From assembly GCA_964574215.1 (NCBI GenBank), contig CAZNLR010000002.1, forward strand, positions 62,001 to 126,000: a stretch of 64,000 bases of DNA, in the 5' to 3' direction. The position numbers were made by a program, and so were the translations under genes. Positions 44,400 to 52,611 of the stretch are shown here, piece after piece; position 1 is the stretch's first letter, and each line of letters opens with the position of its first letter. The notes beneath the pieces are model-generated. The model was not told where the DNA came from. It did no database searches and worked only from the letters and a program-made list of their open reading frames with translations. The stretch is from GCA-2725625 sp964574215. Its GTDB lineage: Bacteria; Pseudomonadota; Alphaproteobacteria; Rhodospirillales; UBA2165.

Positions 44400-45794
44400 A
44401 TGGACGAAAAGGTAAAAGTCGCGGAGCGGGAAACCACCCTGGAATCGCTACGGGAAGCCGATGAGGCATTGCGCCTGCCGGCGGTCCCCGAAAAAACCAT
44501 GTTCCCCCTGGAGACCAAGACAGCGGAAGCCAGGGAGCAGACTCCGGCCGTGGGTCAACGGGCCACCCGCCCGGACGGTCGATTGCATGGGCTGGGACAG
44601 ACCAAATATATCGACGATATGGCCTTCCCGGGCATGATCCACGCCAAGATCAAGCGGGCGGGCATCGCCGCCGCCAAAATCAAAAGCATTGATCTATCCG
44701 AAGCGGAAAAAATGCCGGGTGTCATGGCGACGCTGATCGGCAAGGAAATCCCGGTTAACAGCTTCGGGCCTTCTTATCAAGACCAACCCCTGCTGGCCGA
44801 CGACATTGTCCGTCATGCCGGTGACGGGGTAGCCGCCGTGGCCGCGGTGACAGAACAGCAGGCGTTGGACGCTTTGGAAAAAATCAAGGTGGAGTACGAG
44901 CCGATAACACCCGTCTTCGATCCCATCGAGGCCATGAAGGACGATGCGCCCAAGGTGCATGAACCCAACGGTAATATTTACTCGTCCAAGACCATCAAGA
45001 AAGGCGATGTGGAAAAAGGGTTTGCCGAGTCGGACCATATTTTCGAAGGCACCTTTTCCACCCAGATGGTGGAGCATGTTCCTATGGAACCCCACGCCTC
45101 CATCGCCGAATGGGATGCCAATGAACGGGTGATCCTTCATTCCAGCCTGGGGCGAATTACCCTGGGCAGGGCGGATATGTCGCGGGTTCTGGATATGCCC
45201 ATCAACCGCATCCGCATCGTGGCGACCGTCGTGGGCGGTAATTTCGGCGGCAAGAACGAAATCACCCAGGAACCAATCCTGGCGCTGCTGGCCAAAAAAA
45301 CAGGCCGTCCCGTCAAGGGCGTGTATACGCGCGAAGACGAGTTCATTTCTTCGACCACCAGGCACCCTTTCATCATGGAATACAAAACCGGCATGTCGAA
45401 GGAGGGCAAGATCATGGCCCGCAAAGTGCGGCTGGTCTGTGACGGCGGCGCCTATTGTTCCTGGTCGGAGACCACTCTGGGCAAGGCCTGCATCCTGTCG
45501 GCAGGGCCCTACAATATCGACAACCTCCATGTGGACGCCTACGCGGTCTATACCAACAAGACCATGACCGGCGCCATGCGCGGCTTCGGTGCGCCACAGG
45601 TGTGCTTCGCTTACGAATCCCATATGGATGACATGGCTTCGGCGCTGGGTATCGATCCCTTGGAAATCAGACTGATGAACGCCTTCCACGAAGGATCGCT
45701 GAGCCCGACGGGCCAGGTTCTGGAAAGCGTCGTGGTCAAGGATTCGCTCCTGACAGCGACGGAACGGTTCGGCTGGAAGGAGTGGCAGAAATGA
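44400..45794 (+). CDS. Molybdenum hydroxylase large subunit, N-terminal half
   Basis: A 464-residue protein corresponding to the first part of the molybdopterin-binding subunit. A variable N-terminal extension of about 60 residues precedes GLGQTKYIDDM, where the family fold begins. VVGGNFGGKNEI and MRGFGAPQVCFAYES are molybdopterin-contacting motifs of the first large domain. The protein stops where other family members continue without a break. The stop overlaps the start of the second half as ATGA, so both halves should be made together. Nicotinate dehydrogenase of Eubacterium barkeri is a known case of such a split large subunit (NdhL/NdhM). Confidence 0.9.
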   Translation: MDEKVKVAERETTLESLREADEALRLPAVPEKTMFPLETKTAEAREQTPAVGQRATRPDGRLHGLGQTKYIDDMAFPGMIHAKIKRAGIAAAKIKSIDLSEAEKMPGVMATLIGKEIPVNSFGPSYQDQPLLADDIVRHAGDGVAAVAAVTEQQALDALEKIKVEYEPITPVFDPIEAMKDDAPKVHEPNGNIYSSKTIKKGDVEKGFAESDHIFEGTFSTQMVEHVPMEPHASIAEWDANERVILHSSLGRITLGRADMSRVLDMPINRIRIVATVVGGNFGGKNEITQEPILALLAKKTGRPVKGVYTREDEFISSTTRHPFIMEYKTGMSKEGKIMARKVRLVCDGGAYCSWSETTLGKACILSAGPYNIDNLHVDAYAVYTNKTMTGAMRGFGAPQVCFAYESHMDDMASALGIDPLEIRLMNAFHEGSLSPTGQVLESVVVKDSLLTATERFGWKEWQK

Positions 45795-46813
45795 AGCATC
45801 GCGGCAAAGGCATCGGCTGTATGTGGTATCCCATCGGCTTTACGGTGGCGGCCAATCCGTCGGCGGCGACGGTCAAGGTCAATGAAGACGGCACGGCCAC
45901 GCTCCTGACCGGCACCGTTGAGACCGGCCAGGGATCCCTGACCGTGTTGGGCCAGATCGCCGCCGAGGAACTGGGTATTTCCACCGACGATGTGCATGTG
46001 GTCTCGGCGGATACGGATGCGACGCCCATGGATACGGGCGCCATCGCCAGCCGGACCACCTATGTCACCGGCAACGCCATCAAGTTGGCGGCGGAAAAAG
46101 CCAAGGAGATTCTCTTCGAGGTCGCGGCGCCCATGCTGGACGTCATTCCCGACCAACTGGAAGCCGCCGATCGAAAAATCCGGGTCAAGTATTACCCGCA
46201 ACGGAGCCTCTCCATTGCCGATGTGGCGCTCCAGGCCCAATTCGTTCAAGGCCGCCCGCCCATCGGCAGCGCGTCTTACAATCCGCCGACCGTGGGAATG
46301 GATCCGGAAACGGGCCAGGGCAAGCCCTTTTCCACCTACGTTTACGCGACGCAAGTGGCCGAGGTTGAGGTCGACGACGAAACCGGCGAGATTGATGTGA
46401 TCTATATGTCCGCTGCCCATGACTGCGGCACGGCCATCAACCCCATGCTGGTGGAAGGCCAGATCCAGGGCGGAATTTCCATGGGCATCGGCTTCGCCAT
46501 GCAGGAGGAAATGCTGTTTGACGATGACGGCCTGCAACTCAATCCCAACCTCACCAACTACATCATGCCCACCAGCCTGGACATGCCGGAGATCGACGTG
46601 GACATCGTCGAGAATTTCGACCCCACCGGTCCCTTCGGCGCCAAGGGCGTGGGCGAACCCACCGCCGTTCCGACGGCGGCGGCCATCCTCAACGCCGTTC
46701 ACGATGCGGTGGGTGTGCGGATTACCTCTTTACCGGCAACGTCGGAGAAAGTCCTGAAAGCGATCAAGGAACAACGCGACGGCGGCCAAAAAGCCCTGCC
46801 CGCGGCGGAATAA
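45791..46813 (+). CDS. Molybdenum hydroxylase large subunit, C-terminal half
   Basis: A 340-residue protein holding the second molybdopterin domain. From ATG 45791 (ATGA overlap) it begins KHRGKGIGCMWYPIGF, which in single-chain relatives follows directly on the preceding sequence. GTVETGQGSLTVLGQIAAEELG, the VEGQIQGGISMGIGFAMQEEM segment and GAKGVGEPTAVP (with the catalytic Glu) are all present. A GTG nine bases upstream is in frame and possible. A strong terminator follows. No residues appear lost at the junction, so this looks like a true gene split. Confidence 0.9.
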   Translation: MKHRGKGIGCMWYPIGFTVAANPSAATVKVNEDGTATLLTGTVETGQGSLTVLGQIAAEELGISTDDVHVVSADTDATPMDTGAIASRTTYVTGNAIKLAAEKAKEILFEVAAPMLDVIPDQLEAADRKIRVKYYPQRSLSIADVALQAQFVQGRPPIGSASYNPPTVGMDPETGQGKPFSTYVYATQVAEVEVDDETGEIDVIYMSAAHDCGTAINPMLVEGQIQGGISMGIGFAMQEEMLFDDDGLQLNPNLTNYIMPTSLDMPEIDVDIVENFDPTGPFGAKGVGEPTAVPTAAAILNAVHDAVGVRITSLPATSEKVLKAIKEQRDGGQKALPAAE

Positions 46814-46850
46814 ATAATAAAACAAAAAATAATATCTTGAGGAACCTAAG

Positions 46851-46882
46851 GAGGTTGCCGTCACCGGCAGCCTCTTTTTTTT
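46851..46882 (+). terminator. Rho-independent terminator of the molybdenum hydroxylase operon
   Basis: GAGGTTGCCG (46851-46860) pairs with CGGCAGCCTC (46865-46874), including one wobble, around TCAC. Eight T residues follow. Confidence 0.93.
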
Positions 46883-46892
46883 GAAGACCTAT

Positions 46893-47369
46893 TCACTTCG
46901 CCAATTTCGTGCCGGTCGCCGGATCGAATGCCTGCCGGACGCGTATCAGCAGATCAATCAATTGCTCTTCGTCCTGCATAGCGATGTCGGCGAGGCTATC
47001 GGCGATCCATTTTTCATGATCGCGGGTCATTTTGTTGAATAATTTTTGCCCTTCACCAGCCATTTTGACCTGATAGCTGCGCCGATCACTGGGGCTTGCT
47101 CTGCGAACTACCAACTCTTCTTTTTCCATGCGGTCCAAAAGGCCCGTGATGTTCCCACCCGACGCCATCAGCAGATCGGCCAACTCGCCGATGGTCAGCC
47201 ATTCACCGTCAAATCGATAAAGCTGAGATAGAACGTCGAAACGGGCGAGGCTCTGGTTGTGCCGGCGGCGAAATTGCCCGCTGATATGCGCCTCTATTGT
47301 CTTGGTGCATTTCATCAGCTGCAGCCAAAGCCGGACCGATGACTTTTCGGGTTCACACTTTTTCTTCAT
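46893..47369 (-). CDS. MarR-family transcriptional regulator
   Basis: A 158-residue winged-helix regulator. Helices GQFRRRHNQSLARFDVLSQL and TIGELADLLMASGGNITGLL form the recognition region (about 35-90), and VRRASPSDRRSYQVKMAGEG is the wing. MarR proteins of aromatic-degradation clusters usually repress until an aromatic or its CoA ester binds. It is divergent from the fused monooxygenase gene with 74 AT-rich bases between, so it most likely controls that gene and itself. Confidence 0.92.
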   Translation of the reverse strand: MKKKCEPEKSSVRLWLQLMKCTKTIEAHISGQFRRRHNQSLARFDVLSQLYRFDGEWLTIGELADLLMASGGNITGLLDRMEKEELVVRRASPSDRRSYQVKMAGEGQKLFNKMTRDHEKWIADSLADIAMQDEEQLIDLLIRVRQAFDPATGTKLAK

Positions 47370-47388
47370 GCAGCCGAGTTTAATCCTT

Positions 47389-47409
47389 GATATATTATCT
47401 GTAAATATC
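47389..47409. promoter_or_regulatory. Candidate MarR operator
   Basis: GATATAT (47389-47395) faces AAATATC (47403-47409) with one mismatch, in the 74-base spacer between the MarR gene and the monooxygenase gene. The spacing suits a dimeric winged-helix regulator, but it is one of several AT-rich near-palindromes there. Confidence 0.35.
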
Positions 47410-47443
47410 TTATATATAAAATAAATTATCCAGGGAAATATTT

Positions 47444-49774
47444 ATGCGTATCGTTGTGATCGGCGGCGGGCCGGCGGGGCTCTATTTTTCAATATTGATG
47501 AAAAAGACCTGGCCCGACTATGACATTACCGTGCACGAGCGAAATCGCGCCGATGATACGTTCGGGTTCGGCGTCGTTTTTTCCGATGAAACGCTCGGCA
47601 ATTTTTTGTCTTACGATCCCGAATCTTACCAGTCGATCACGCAGACCTTCGCTTACTGGGATGAAATTGATTTTATTTATCACGGTGAGACTATTCGAAC
47701 GCGTGGCCATGGATTCTGCGGTTGTGGGCGCGTCGAGCTACTGAATCTCCTTCAGGCGAGATGCCTGGATTTGGGCGTCGATCTGAAATTCGGATCGGAA
47801 GTCAACGATATTTCCCGGTTCGACGATGCTGATTTAATCGTCGGAGCGGACGGCATCAACAGTCTCGTGCGGGATACCTATCAAGAATATTTTCAGCCCG
47901 ACATCGAATGGCGGCGCAATCATTTTGTCTGGTTCGGCAGCACCAAACCCCACGACGCCTTCACCTTTGACTTTGCCGAGAATGAGCACGGCATCTGGGT
48001 GTTGGGCGCCTATCAATATAACAATGATCTCAGCACCTGGATTATCGAAGCGCCCGAGGAAACCTGGAAGCATGCGGCAGGCGACGTCGAGGATCTGGGC
48101 GAGACAGAACTCATCGCCTACATGGAAAATTTGTGGTCGGACAAACTGCAGAACCACAAGCTGGTCGCCAATAAATCCGTCTGGCGTAAATTTCCCACCA
48201 TTCGAAACAAATTTTGGCATCACAAAAACATCGTTTTGTTGGGGGACGCCCTCCATACCGCGCATTATTCAATCGGCTCGGGTACCAAGCTGGCGATGGA
48301 GGATGCCATTGCTCTGTTTGAAGCTTTCAAGGCGGAAGGCGCCGTTGCTGTGGCCTTGCCCGCCTTTGAGGCGGCGCGTCGAGAGGAAGTGGAGATCACC
48401 CAACACGCCGCCGATATCAGTGTCGTCTGGACCGAGAATGTGAAACGCTATTGGCATATGGAGCCAATTCAGGCGACCTATTCCATGTTGACCCGATCCA
48501 AGCAAGTCACCCACGAAAATCTACGGCTGCGTGATCCAGAATTTATTGAACGCGTCGAAAGCTGGTTCCGGGCCGAGCAAAACGAGCCGATAAAACCGGG
48601 CCTGCCGCCGATGTTCTTGCCGTTACAGTTGCGTGATATGCGGCTGGTCAATCGGGTGATGGTCTCACCCATGGATATGTATTCCTCGATCGACGGCACG
48701 GTGGGCGATTTCCATTTCGTCCATCTCGGCAGCTTGGCCTTTGGCGGCGCTGGGCTGATTTATTCGGAAATGACTTGCGTGTCGGAGGACGGTCGCATTA
48801 CACCGGGATGCGCGGGTCTGTATCGGGATGACCATGTCACCGCCTGGAAAAAGATTATTGATTTCATCCATTTGCAATCGGATGCGAAGTTTTGTCTGCA
48901 AATCGGACATGCCGGCCGAAAAGGCTCTACTAGGATTGCCTGGGAAGGTATGGATAAACCTTTAAAAGATGGCAACTGGCCATTGATTGCACCGTCGCCG
49001 ATCCCTTTTCTGCCGGAAAACCAAGTCCCTGTAGAAATGACGCGGGGCGACATGGATAACGTAAAATCCGATTTCGTGGCGGCGGCGCAAAGAGCCATCG
49101 ACACCGGCGCGGACATGATTGAACTTCATATGGCGCACGGTTACCTGTTGTCGGGATCTTTAACGCCTGTCAGTAATCAGCGAACCGACGAGTATGGCGG
49201 CAATCTTGAAAACCGAATGCGTTTTCCGCTGGAAGTGTTCGACGCCGTGAGAGCCGTTTGGCCCGATGACAAACCGATCTCGGTGCGGATTTCTGCCACC
49301 GATTGGGTCGGCGACCGGGGCATTCAAGGTGATGAGGCGGTTGAGATCGCGAAGGTATTCAAGGACCATGGCTGCGACATAATCGACGTATCGGCCGGCC
49401 AGACGACGGCGGATGCAGAACCGGTCTACGGCCGGATGTTTCAGACATGGTTTTCCGAACAAGTACGCCTTGAAGCCGGCATGCCAACCATTGCCGTCGG
49501 CAATATCACAACCTGGGATCAGGTCAATACGATACTGGCGGCCGGGCGGGCGGATATCGTGGCGCTGGCTAGACCCCATTTAACCAATCCGCATTTTACC
49601 CTGCAGGCGGCGGCCTATTACGGCCACCAGGAACAACGTTGGCCGGACCCTTATCGGGCTGGACAGGATCAATCATCGCGCCTAGCTGCGCGCGACCGTG
49701 CCGACGAGGCCGGCCTCAAAAAAACCGCCCGTCCGGAGAGCCACCGGTTTTCGGCGCCTAACAAGATGGAATGA
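47444..49774 (+). CDS. Fused flavin monooxygenase/old-yellow-enzyme, 2-aminobenzoyl-CoA or salicylyl-CoA hydroxylase type
   Basis: A 776-residue two-domain flavoenzyme. The N-terminal half (about 1-370) is a class A FAD monooxygenase with GGGPAGL at 7-13 and GDALHTAHYSIGSGTKLAMED near residue 267. The C-terminal half (from about 388) is an FMN old-yellow-enzyme TIM barrel, with VMVSPMDMYSS, HAGRKGSTR, ELHMAHGYLLSGSLTPVSN and NRTDEYGG-like NQRTDEYGGNLENR. This fusion matches 2-aminobenzoyl-CoA monooxygenase/reductase and salicylyl-CoA 5-hydroxylase, which hydroxylate and then reduce a CoA-bound aromatic ring. No aryl-CoA ligase is in the window, so the substrate is unproven. The divergent MarR gene is its likely regulator. 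Confidence 0.9.
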   Translation: MRIVVIGGGPAGLYFSILMKKTWPDYDITVHERNRADDTFGFGVVFSDETLGNFLSYDPESYQSITQTFAYWDEIDFIYHGETIRTRGHGFCGCGRVELLNLLQARCLDLGVDLKFGSEVNDISRFDDADLIVGADGINSLVRDTYQEYFQPDIEWRRNHFVWFGSTKPHDAFTFDFAENEHGIWVLGAYQYNNDLSTWIIEAPEETWKHAAGDVEDLGETELIAYMENLWSDKLQNHKLVANKSVWRKFPTIRNKFWHHKNIVLLGDALHTAHYSIGSGTKLAMEDAIALFEAFKAEGAVAVALPAFEAARREEVEITQHAADISVVWTENVKRYWHMEPIQATYSMLTRSKQVTHENLRLRDPEFIERVESWFRAEQNEPIKPGLPPMFLPLQLRDMRLVNRVMVSPMDMYSSIDGTVGDFHFVHLGSLAFGGAGLIYSEMTCVSEDGRITPGCAGLYRDDHVTAWKKIIDFIHLQSDAKFCLQIGHAGRKGSTRIAWEGMDKPLKDGNWPLIAPSPIPFLPENQVPVEMTRGDMDNVKSDFVAAAQRAIDTGADMIELHMAHGYLLSGSLTPVSNQRTDEYGGNLENRMRFPLEVFDAVRAVWPDDKPISVRISATDWVGDRGIQGDEAVEIAKVFKDHGCDIIDVSAGQTTADAEPVYGRMFQTWFSEQVRLEAGMPTIAVGNITTWDQVNTILAAGRADIVALARPHLTNPHFTLQAAAYYGHQEQRWPDPYRAGQDQSSRLAARDRADEAGLKKTARPESHRFSAPNKME

Positions 49775-49824
49775 CGGTCTTAACTGCCTCTTTTTCTTAA
49801 TTCCCGACCGGGCTATAAATCCCC

Positions 49825-50454
49825 ATGCCTGATTTTTCTTATGAAGATGGCGCACACCGACAAGGTTACCGGTTGATCGCCGGTATCGATGAAGCGGGAC
49901 GGGGGCCTTGGGCCGGACCGGTGGTTGCGGCGGCGGCGGTGCTTGATCCGGCAATCCTGCCCGCCGAACTAACAAGTGGTCTGGACGATTCGAAAAAGCT
50001 CAGCGCCGCCAAGCGGGACGAATTGTTTGAATTAATAATTTCCCATGCAGATTTTGGCATTGGGCGGGCCGAGGTTGGTGAAATCGACAATTTCAACATC
50101 CTCCAGGCCACTTTTCTGGCCATGCAAAGGGCAGTCGAGGGATTGTCGATTACGCCCGATTTTGTCCTCATCGACGGCAATAGAATTCCCGATATTTCTT
50201 GCCCGGCGGAAGCCGTTGTCAAAGGCGACGGTAAGTCTTTGTCCATCGCCGCCGCCTCCATCATCGCCAAGGTCACGCGGGACCGGGAGATGAAAAAGCT
50301 GGGTGAAATGCATCCGGGATACGGCTGGGAACGCAATATGGGGTATGGGACCGCGGAGCATAAAGCGGGGCTGGAACAGCTTGGTGTTACCGATCATCAC
50401 CGAAAAAGTTACCAGCCGATAATCAATATATTGAGTCGCCAAGAATCCCAATAG
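49825..50454 (+). CDS. rnhB: Ribonuclease HII
   Basis: Endonuclease cutting RNA in RNA-DNA hybrids, including single ribonucleotides in DNA. It has 209 residues. The metal-binding DE pair is Asp22-Glu23 in GIDEAGRGPWAGPVVAAA, and further conserved residues lie in LDDSKKLSAAKR and VLIDGNRIP. It ends in the family's KAGLEQLGVTDHHRKSY motif. It precedes ccrM, as in many alphaproteobacteria. Confidence 0.96.
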   Translation: MPDFSYEDGAHRQGYRLIAGIDEAGRGPWAGPVVAAAAVLDPAILPAELTSGLDDSKKLSAAKRDELFELIISHADFGIGRAEVGEIDNFNILQATFLAMQRAVEGLSITPDFVLIDGNRIPDISCPAEAVVKGDGKSLSIAAASIIAKVTRDREMKKLGEMHPGYGWERNMGYGTAEHKAGLEQLGVTDHHRKSYQPIINILSRQESQ

Positions 50455-50472
50455 CTATATATTGAGGTTAGC

Positions 50473-50529
50473 GAATCCTTCTAAGTCATTGATTCCAAAT
50501 AGTTCTTGACGCCGAGTCCGTCTCGACTC
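50473..50529. promoter_or_regulatory. Cluster of four GANTC sites before ccrM
   Basis: GAATC (50473-50477), GATTC (50491-50495), GAGTC (50514-50518) and GACTC (50525-50529) lie within 57 bases, directly before the gene for the GANTC methyltransferase. Chance would give about one site per 256 bases. A TTGACG at 50506-50511 could be a -35 element inside the cluster. Methylation-sensitive autoregulation is inferred, by analogy with Caulobacter ccrM. Confidence 0.8.
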
Positions 50530-50540
50530 AGGATGCCGCC

Positions 50541-51632
50541 ATGGCAGGCAAAACTAACACCAAAGCAAAGGTAAATCGGATTCTCGAAGGCGATAGCATC
50601 GAGATGATGAAAAAACTCCCGTCGGGATCGGTCGATGCGATCTTTGCCGACCCGCCCTATAACCTCCAGTTGGAAGGGGAACTGCTGAGGCCCAACAATT
50701 CGAAAGTCGATGCGGTTGATGATGAATGGGATCAATTTGAAAGCTTTGCGGCTTATGACAAGTTCTCCCGCGCCTGGCTGACCGAAGCCCAGCGGGTTCT
50801 GAAAAAGGACGGCGCCTTATGGGTGATCGGCAGTTACCACAATATTTTCCGTATCGGGACGGCCTTACAGGATCTGGGATTCTGGATTCTCAATGACATT
50901 ATCTGGCGCAAGACCAATCCCATGCCCAACTTCCGGGGCAAACGGTTTACCAACGCCCATGAAACCCTGATCTGGTGTTCCAAAGACAAGAATTCCAAAT
51001 ACCGCTTTAACTACGATGCCATGAAAGCGCTTAACGAGGATCTGCAGATGCGCTCGGACTGGCTGCTGCCCATCTGCAACGGCGGTGAGCGCATCAAGAA
51101 AAACGGCAAAAAAGCCCATCCAACGCAAAAACCGGAATCCCTGCTCTATCGGGTCATCCTGGCATCGACGGAGCCCGGCGATGTCATTCTCGATCCCTTC
51201 TTCGGGTCCGGTACCACCGGCGCGGTGGCCCGCAAGCTGGGCCGGAATTATATCGGTATCGAGCGCGACAAAGACTATATCGCCATAGCGGAGGAGCGGA
51301 TTTCCAAGGTGGTGGAGCCCCTGGACAAAAGTCTGTTGACCACGCCCTCCAAGAAAAGCGAGCCGCGCATCCCCTTCGGCTGGCTGGTGGAACGGGGCCT
51401 GCTGGAGCCGGGCACCAAACTTTACGATCATCGCAAGCGACATTCAGCCAAAGTCAGGGCCGACGGCTCCATTATCAGCGCCGAGCACCGGGGATCAATC
51501 CACAAGGTGGGCGCGCTGGTGCAGGACGCCGCCGCCTGCAACGGCTGGCAATTCTGGCATTTCCCGGTCGAAGGCAAGAAACTGGCGCCCATTGACTTGT
51601 TGCGTCAGAAATTGCGCGCCGAGTTAAATTGA
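50541..51632 (+). CDS. ccrM: CcrM-type adenine-N6 DNA methyltransferase (GANTC)
   Basis: Solitary cell-cycle methyltransferase of alphaproteobacteria. It has 363 residues. The order of motifs, DPPY at 37-40 first and FGSGTT at 221-226 later, makes it beta-class. The conserved HPTQKPESLLYRVI segment precedes the SAM motif. A C-terminal domain of about 90 residues (PFGWLVERGLLEPGTKLYD, RGSIHKVGALVQ) is the CcrM-specific extension. No restriction endonuclease gene is adjacent. It overlaps the FkbM gene by four bases (TTGA). Confidence 0.95.
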   Translation: MAGKTNTKAKVNRILEGDSIEMMKKLPSGSVDAIFADPPYNLQLEGELLRPNNSKVDAVDDEWDQFESFAAYDKFSRAWLTEAQRVLKKDGALWVIGSYHNIFRIGTALQDLGFWILNDIIWRKTNPMPNFRGKRFTNAHETLIWCSKDKNSKYRFNYDAMKALNEDLQMRSDWLLPICNGGERIKKNGKKAHPTQKPESLLYRVILASTEPGDVILDPFFGSGTTGAVARKLGRNYIGIERDKDYIAIAEERISKVVEPLDKSLLTTPSKKSEPRIPFGWLVERGLLEPGTKLYDHRKRHSAKVRADGSIISAEHRGSIHKVGALVQDAAACNGWQFWHFPVEGKKLAPIDLLRQKLRAELN

Positions 51633-52522
51633 GCGGCTTTTCCATCTTTGAGGCTTTGCCTCTACCGCCGGTATCCGTCGATATCATCGATATCGGGGCC
51701 CGCTTTATCGGCGAGGAGCGATACGCCTCAATCAGGGAACGGGGTGCCGCGCGGATAACCGGGTTCGAGCCCGACGAAGAACAGCTGGAAATCCTCAAAA
51801 ACAAGTATCCCGATCAGACCTTCCTGCCTTATTTCATTGCCGATGGCGGTGAACGGGATTTTTTCATTTGTCATTACGGGGGGTGTTCGTCGCTATACGA
51901 GCCTGATCCCGATATCATCGATCATTTTACCGGCATTTCCACCAGCGAAGGATCAAACTTTCAAGTTGTTGATCAGATAAAAGTGGAAACGCGGCGGCTT
52001 GACGAGGTTGAGGAAATTTCCGCCTGTGATTATCTGAAAATCGATGTTCAAGGCGCCGAGCTGGATGTTCTCAAAGGATCGCGGGAGCTCCTCAATGACT
52101 GCCTGGTCGTGGAACTGGAGGTCGAGTTCGTTCCCATTTACAAGAACCAGCCTTTGTTCGCCGAGATCGAACTGTATTTGCGGGAAGCCGGGTTCTTTCT
52201 GCACCGCCTGATGGATGTTTCCGGGCGCGCCTACCGGCCGTTTCTCGCCAGCGGCAACATCTTCAAGCCCGTCTCACAGCTTTTGTGGGCGGATGCCGTG
52301 TTTGTCCGGCGCTTTACTGACTTCAACGGGTTGACGCCCGAACAGCTTCTCAAAATAGCCGTTCTGACCCACGAGCTTTATACCTCCGTCGATCTGTCGG
52401 CCCGCGCCTTGGCTCACTACGACGCAATGGCAAACACACCGTTGCAGGACCTCTATCTTAAAGAGATTAGCGAGAAGGGTGTCGAACTGTCGTTCCAAAA
52501 TATTAAAGACTGGTCCGATTAG
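51629..52522 (+). CDS. FkbM-family methyltransferase
   Basis: A 297-residue class I SAM methyltransferase of the FkbM type, often acting on sugars or secondary-metabolite hydroxyls. The start is a TTG overlapping the ccrM stop, so translation is probably coupled. VDIIDIGARF is motif I, YLKIDVQGAELDVLKGS is the FkbM hallmark, and ELEVEFVPIYKNQPLF follows. The target is unknown. The last codons overlap the first of two tandem hairpins. Confidence 0.85.
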   Translation: MSGFSIFEALPLPPVSVDIIDIGARFIGEERYASIRERGAARITGFEPDEEQLEILKNKYPDQTFLPYFIADGGERDFFICHYGGCSSLYEPDPDIIDHFTGISTSEGSNFQVVDQIKVETRRLDEVEEISACDYLKIDVQGAELDVLKGSRELLNDCLVVELEVEFVPIYKNQPLFAEIELYLREAGFFLHRLMDVSGRAYRPFLASGNIFKPVSQLLWADAVFVRRFTDFNGLTPEQLLKIAVLTHELYTSVDLSARALAHYDAMANTPLQDLYLKEISEKGVELSFQNIKDWSD

Positions 52523-52535
52523 CCGGCCAGCCTTT
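52507..52535 (+). terminator. Hairpin overlapping the end of the FkbM gene, repeat unit 1
   Basis: CTGGTCC/GGCCAG pairing with a bulge, then CCTTT. The 29-base unit is 23/29 identical to the unit at 52561-52589, suggesting a duplicated terminator. Confidence 0.6.
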
Positions 52536-52558
52536 AATTAAGAATTGGCCAAAATATA

Positions 52559-52589
52559 AAAGGCTGGTTCGATTGACGGACCAGCCTTT
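52559..52589. terminator. Bidirectional terminator between the FkbM and hbd genes, repeat unit 2
   Basis: AAAGGCTGGT (52559-52568) pairs perfectly with ACCAGCCTTT (52580-52589) around an 11-base loop. A and T tails allow function on both strands between these convergent genes. Confidence 0.85.
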
Positions 52590-52611
52590 CAAAAATCTAT
52601 CGGGATACAAT

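Noticed and set aside
44694..46702. Long minus-strand open frames opposite the molybdenum hydroxylase genes
   Set aside because: They lie wholly antisense to strongly conserved genes, with shadow composition and no ribosome sites.
44400..46813. Large Mo-subunit as a pseudogene split by a stop
   Set aside because: All catalytic motifs are present in both halves and the ATGA overlap suggests designed coupling. A sequencing indel cannot be fully excluded.
50461..50540. CtrA-type TTAA-N7-TTAA site before ccrM
   Set aside because: Only weak half matches (TTAG...TTCT) are present.
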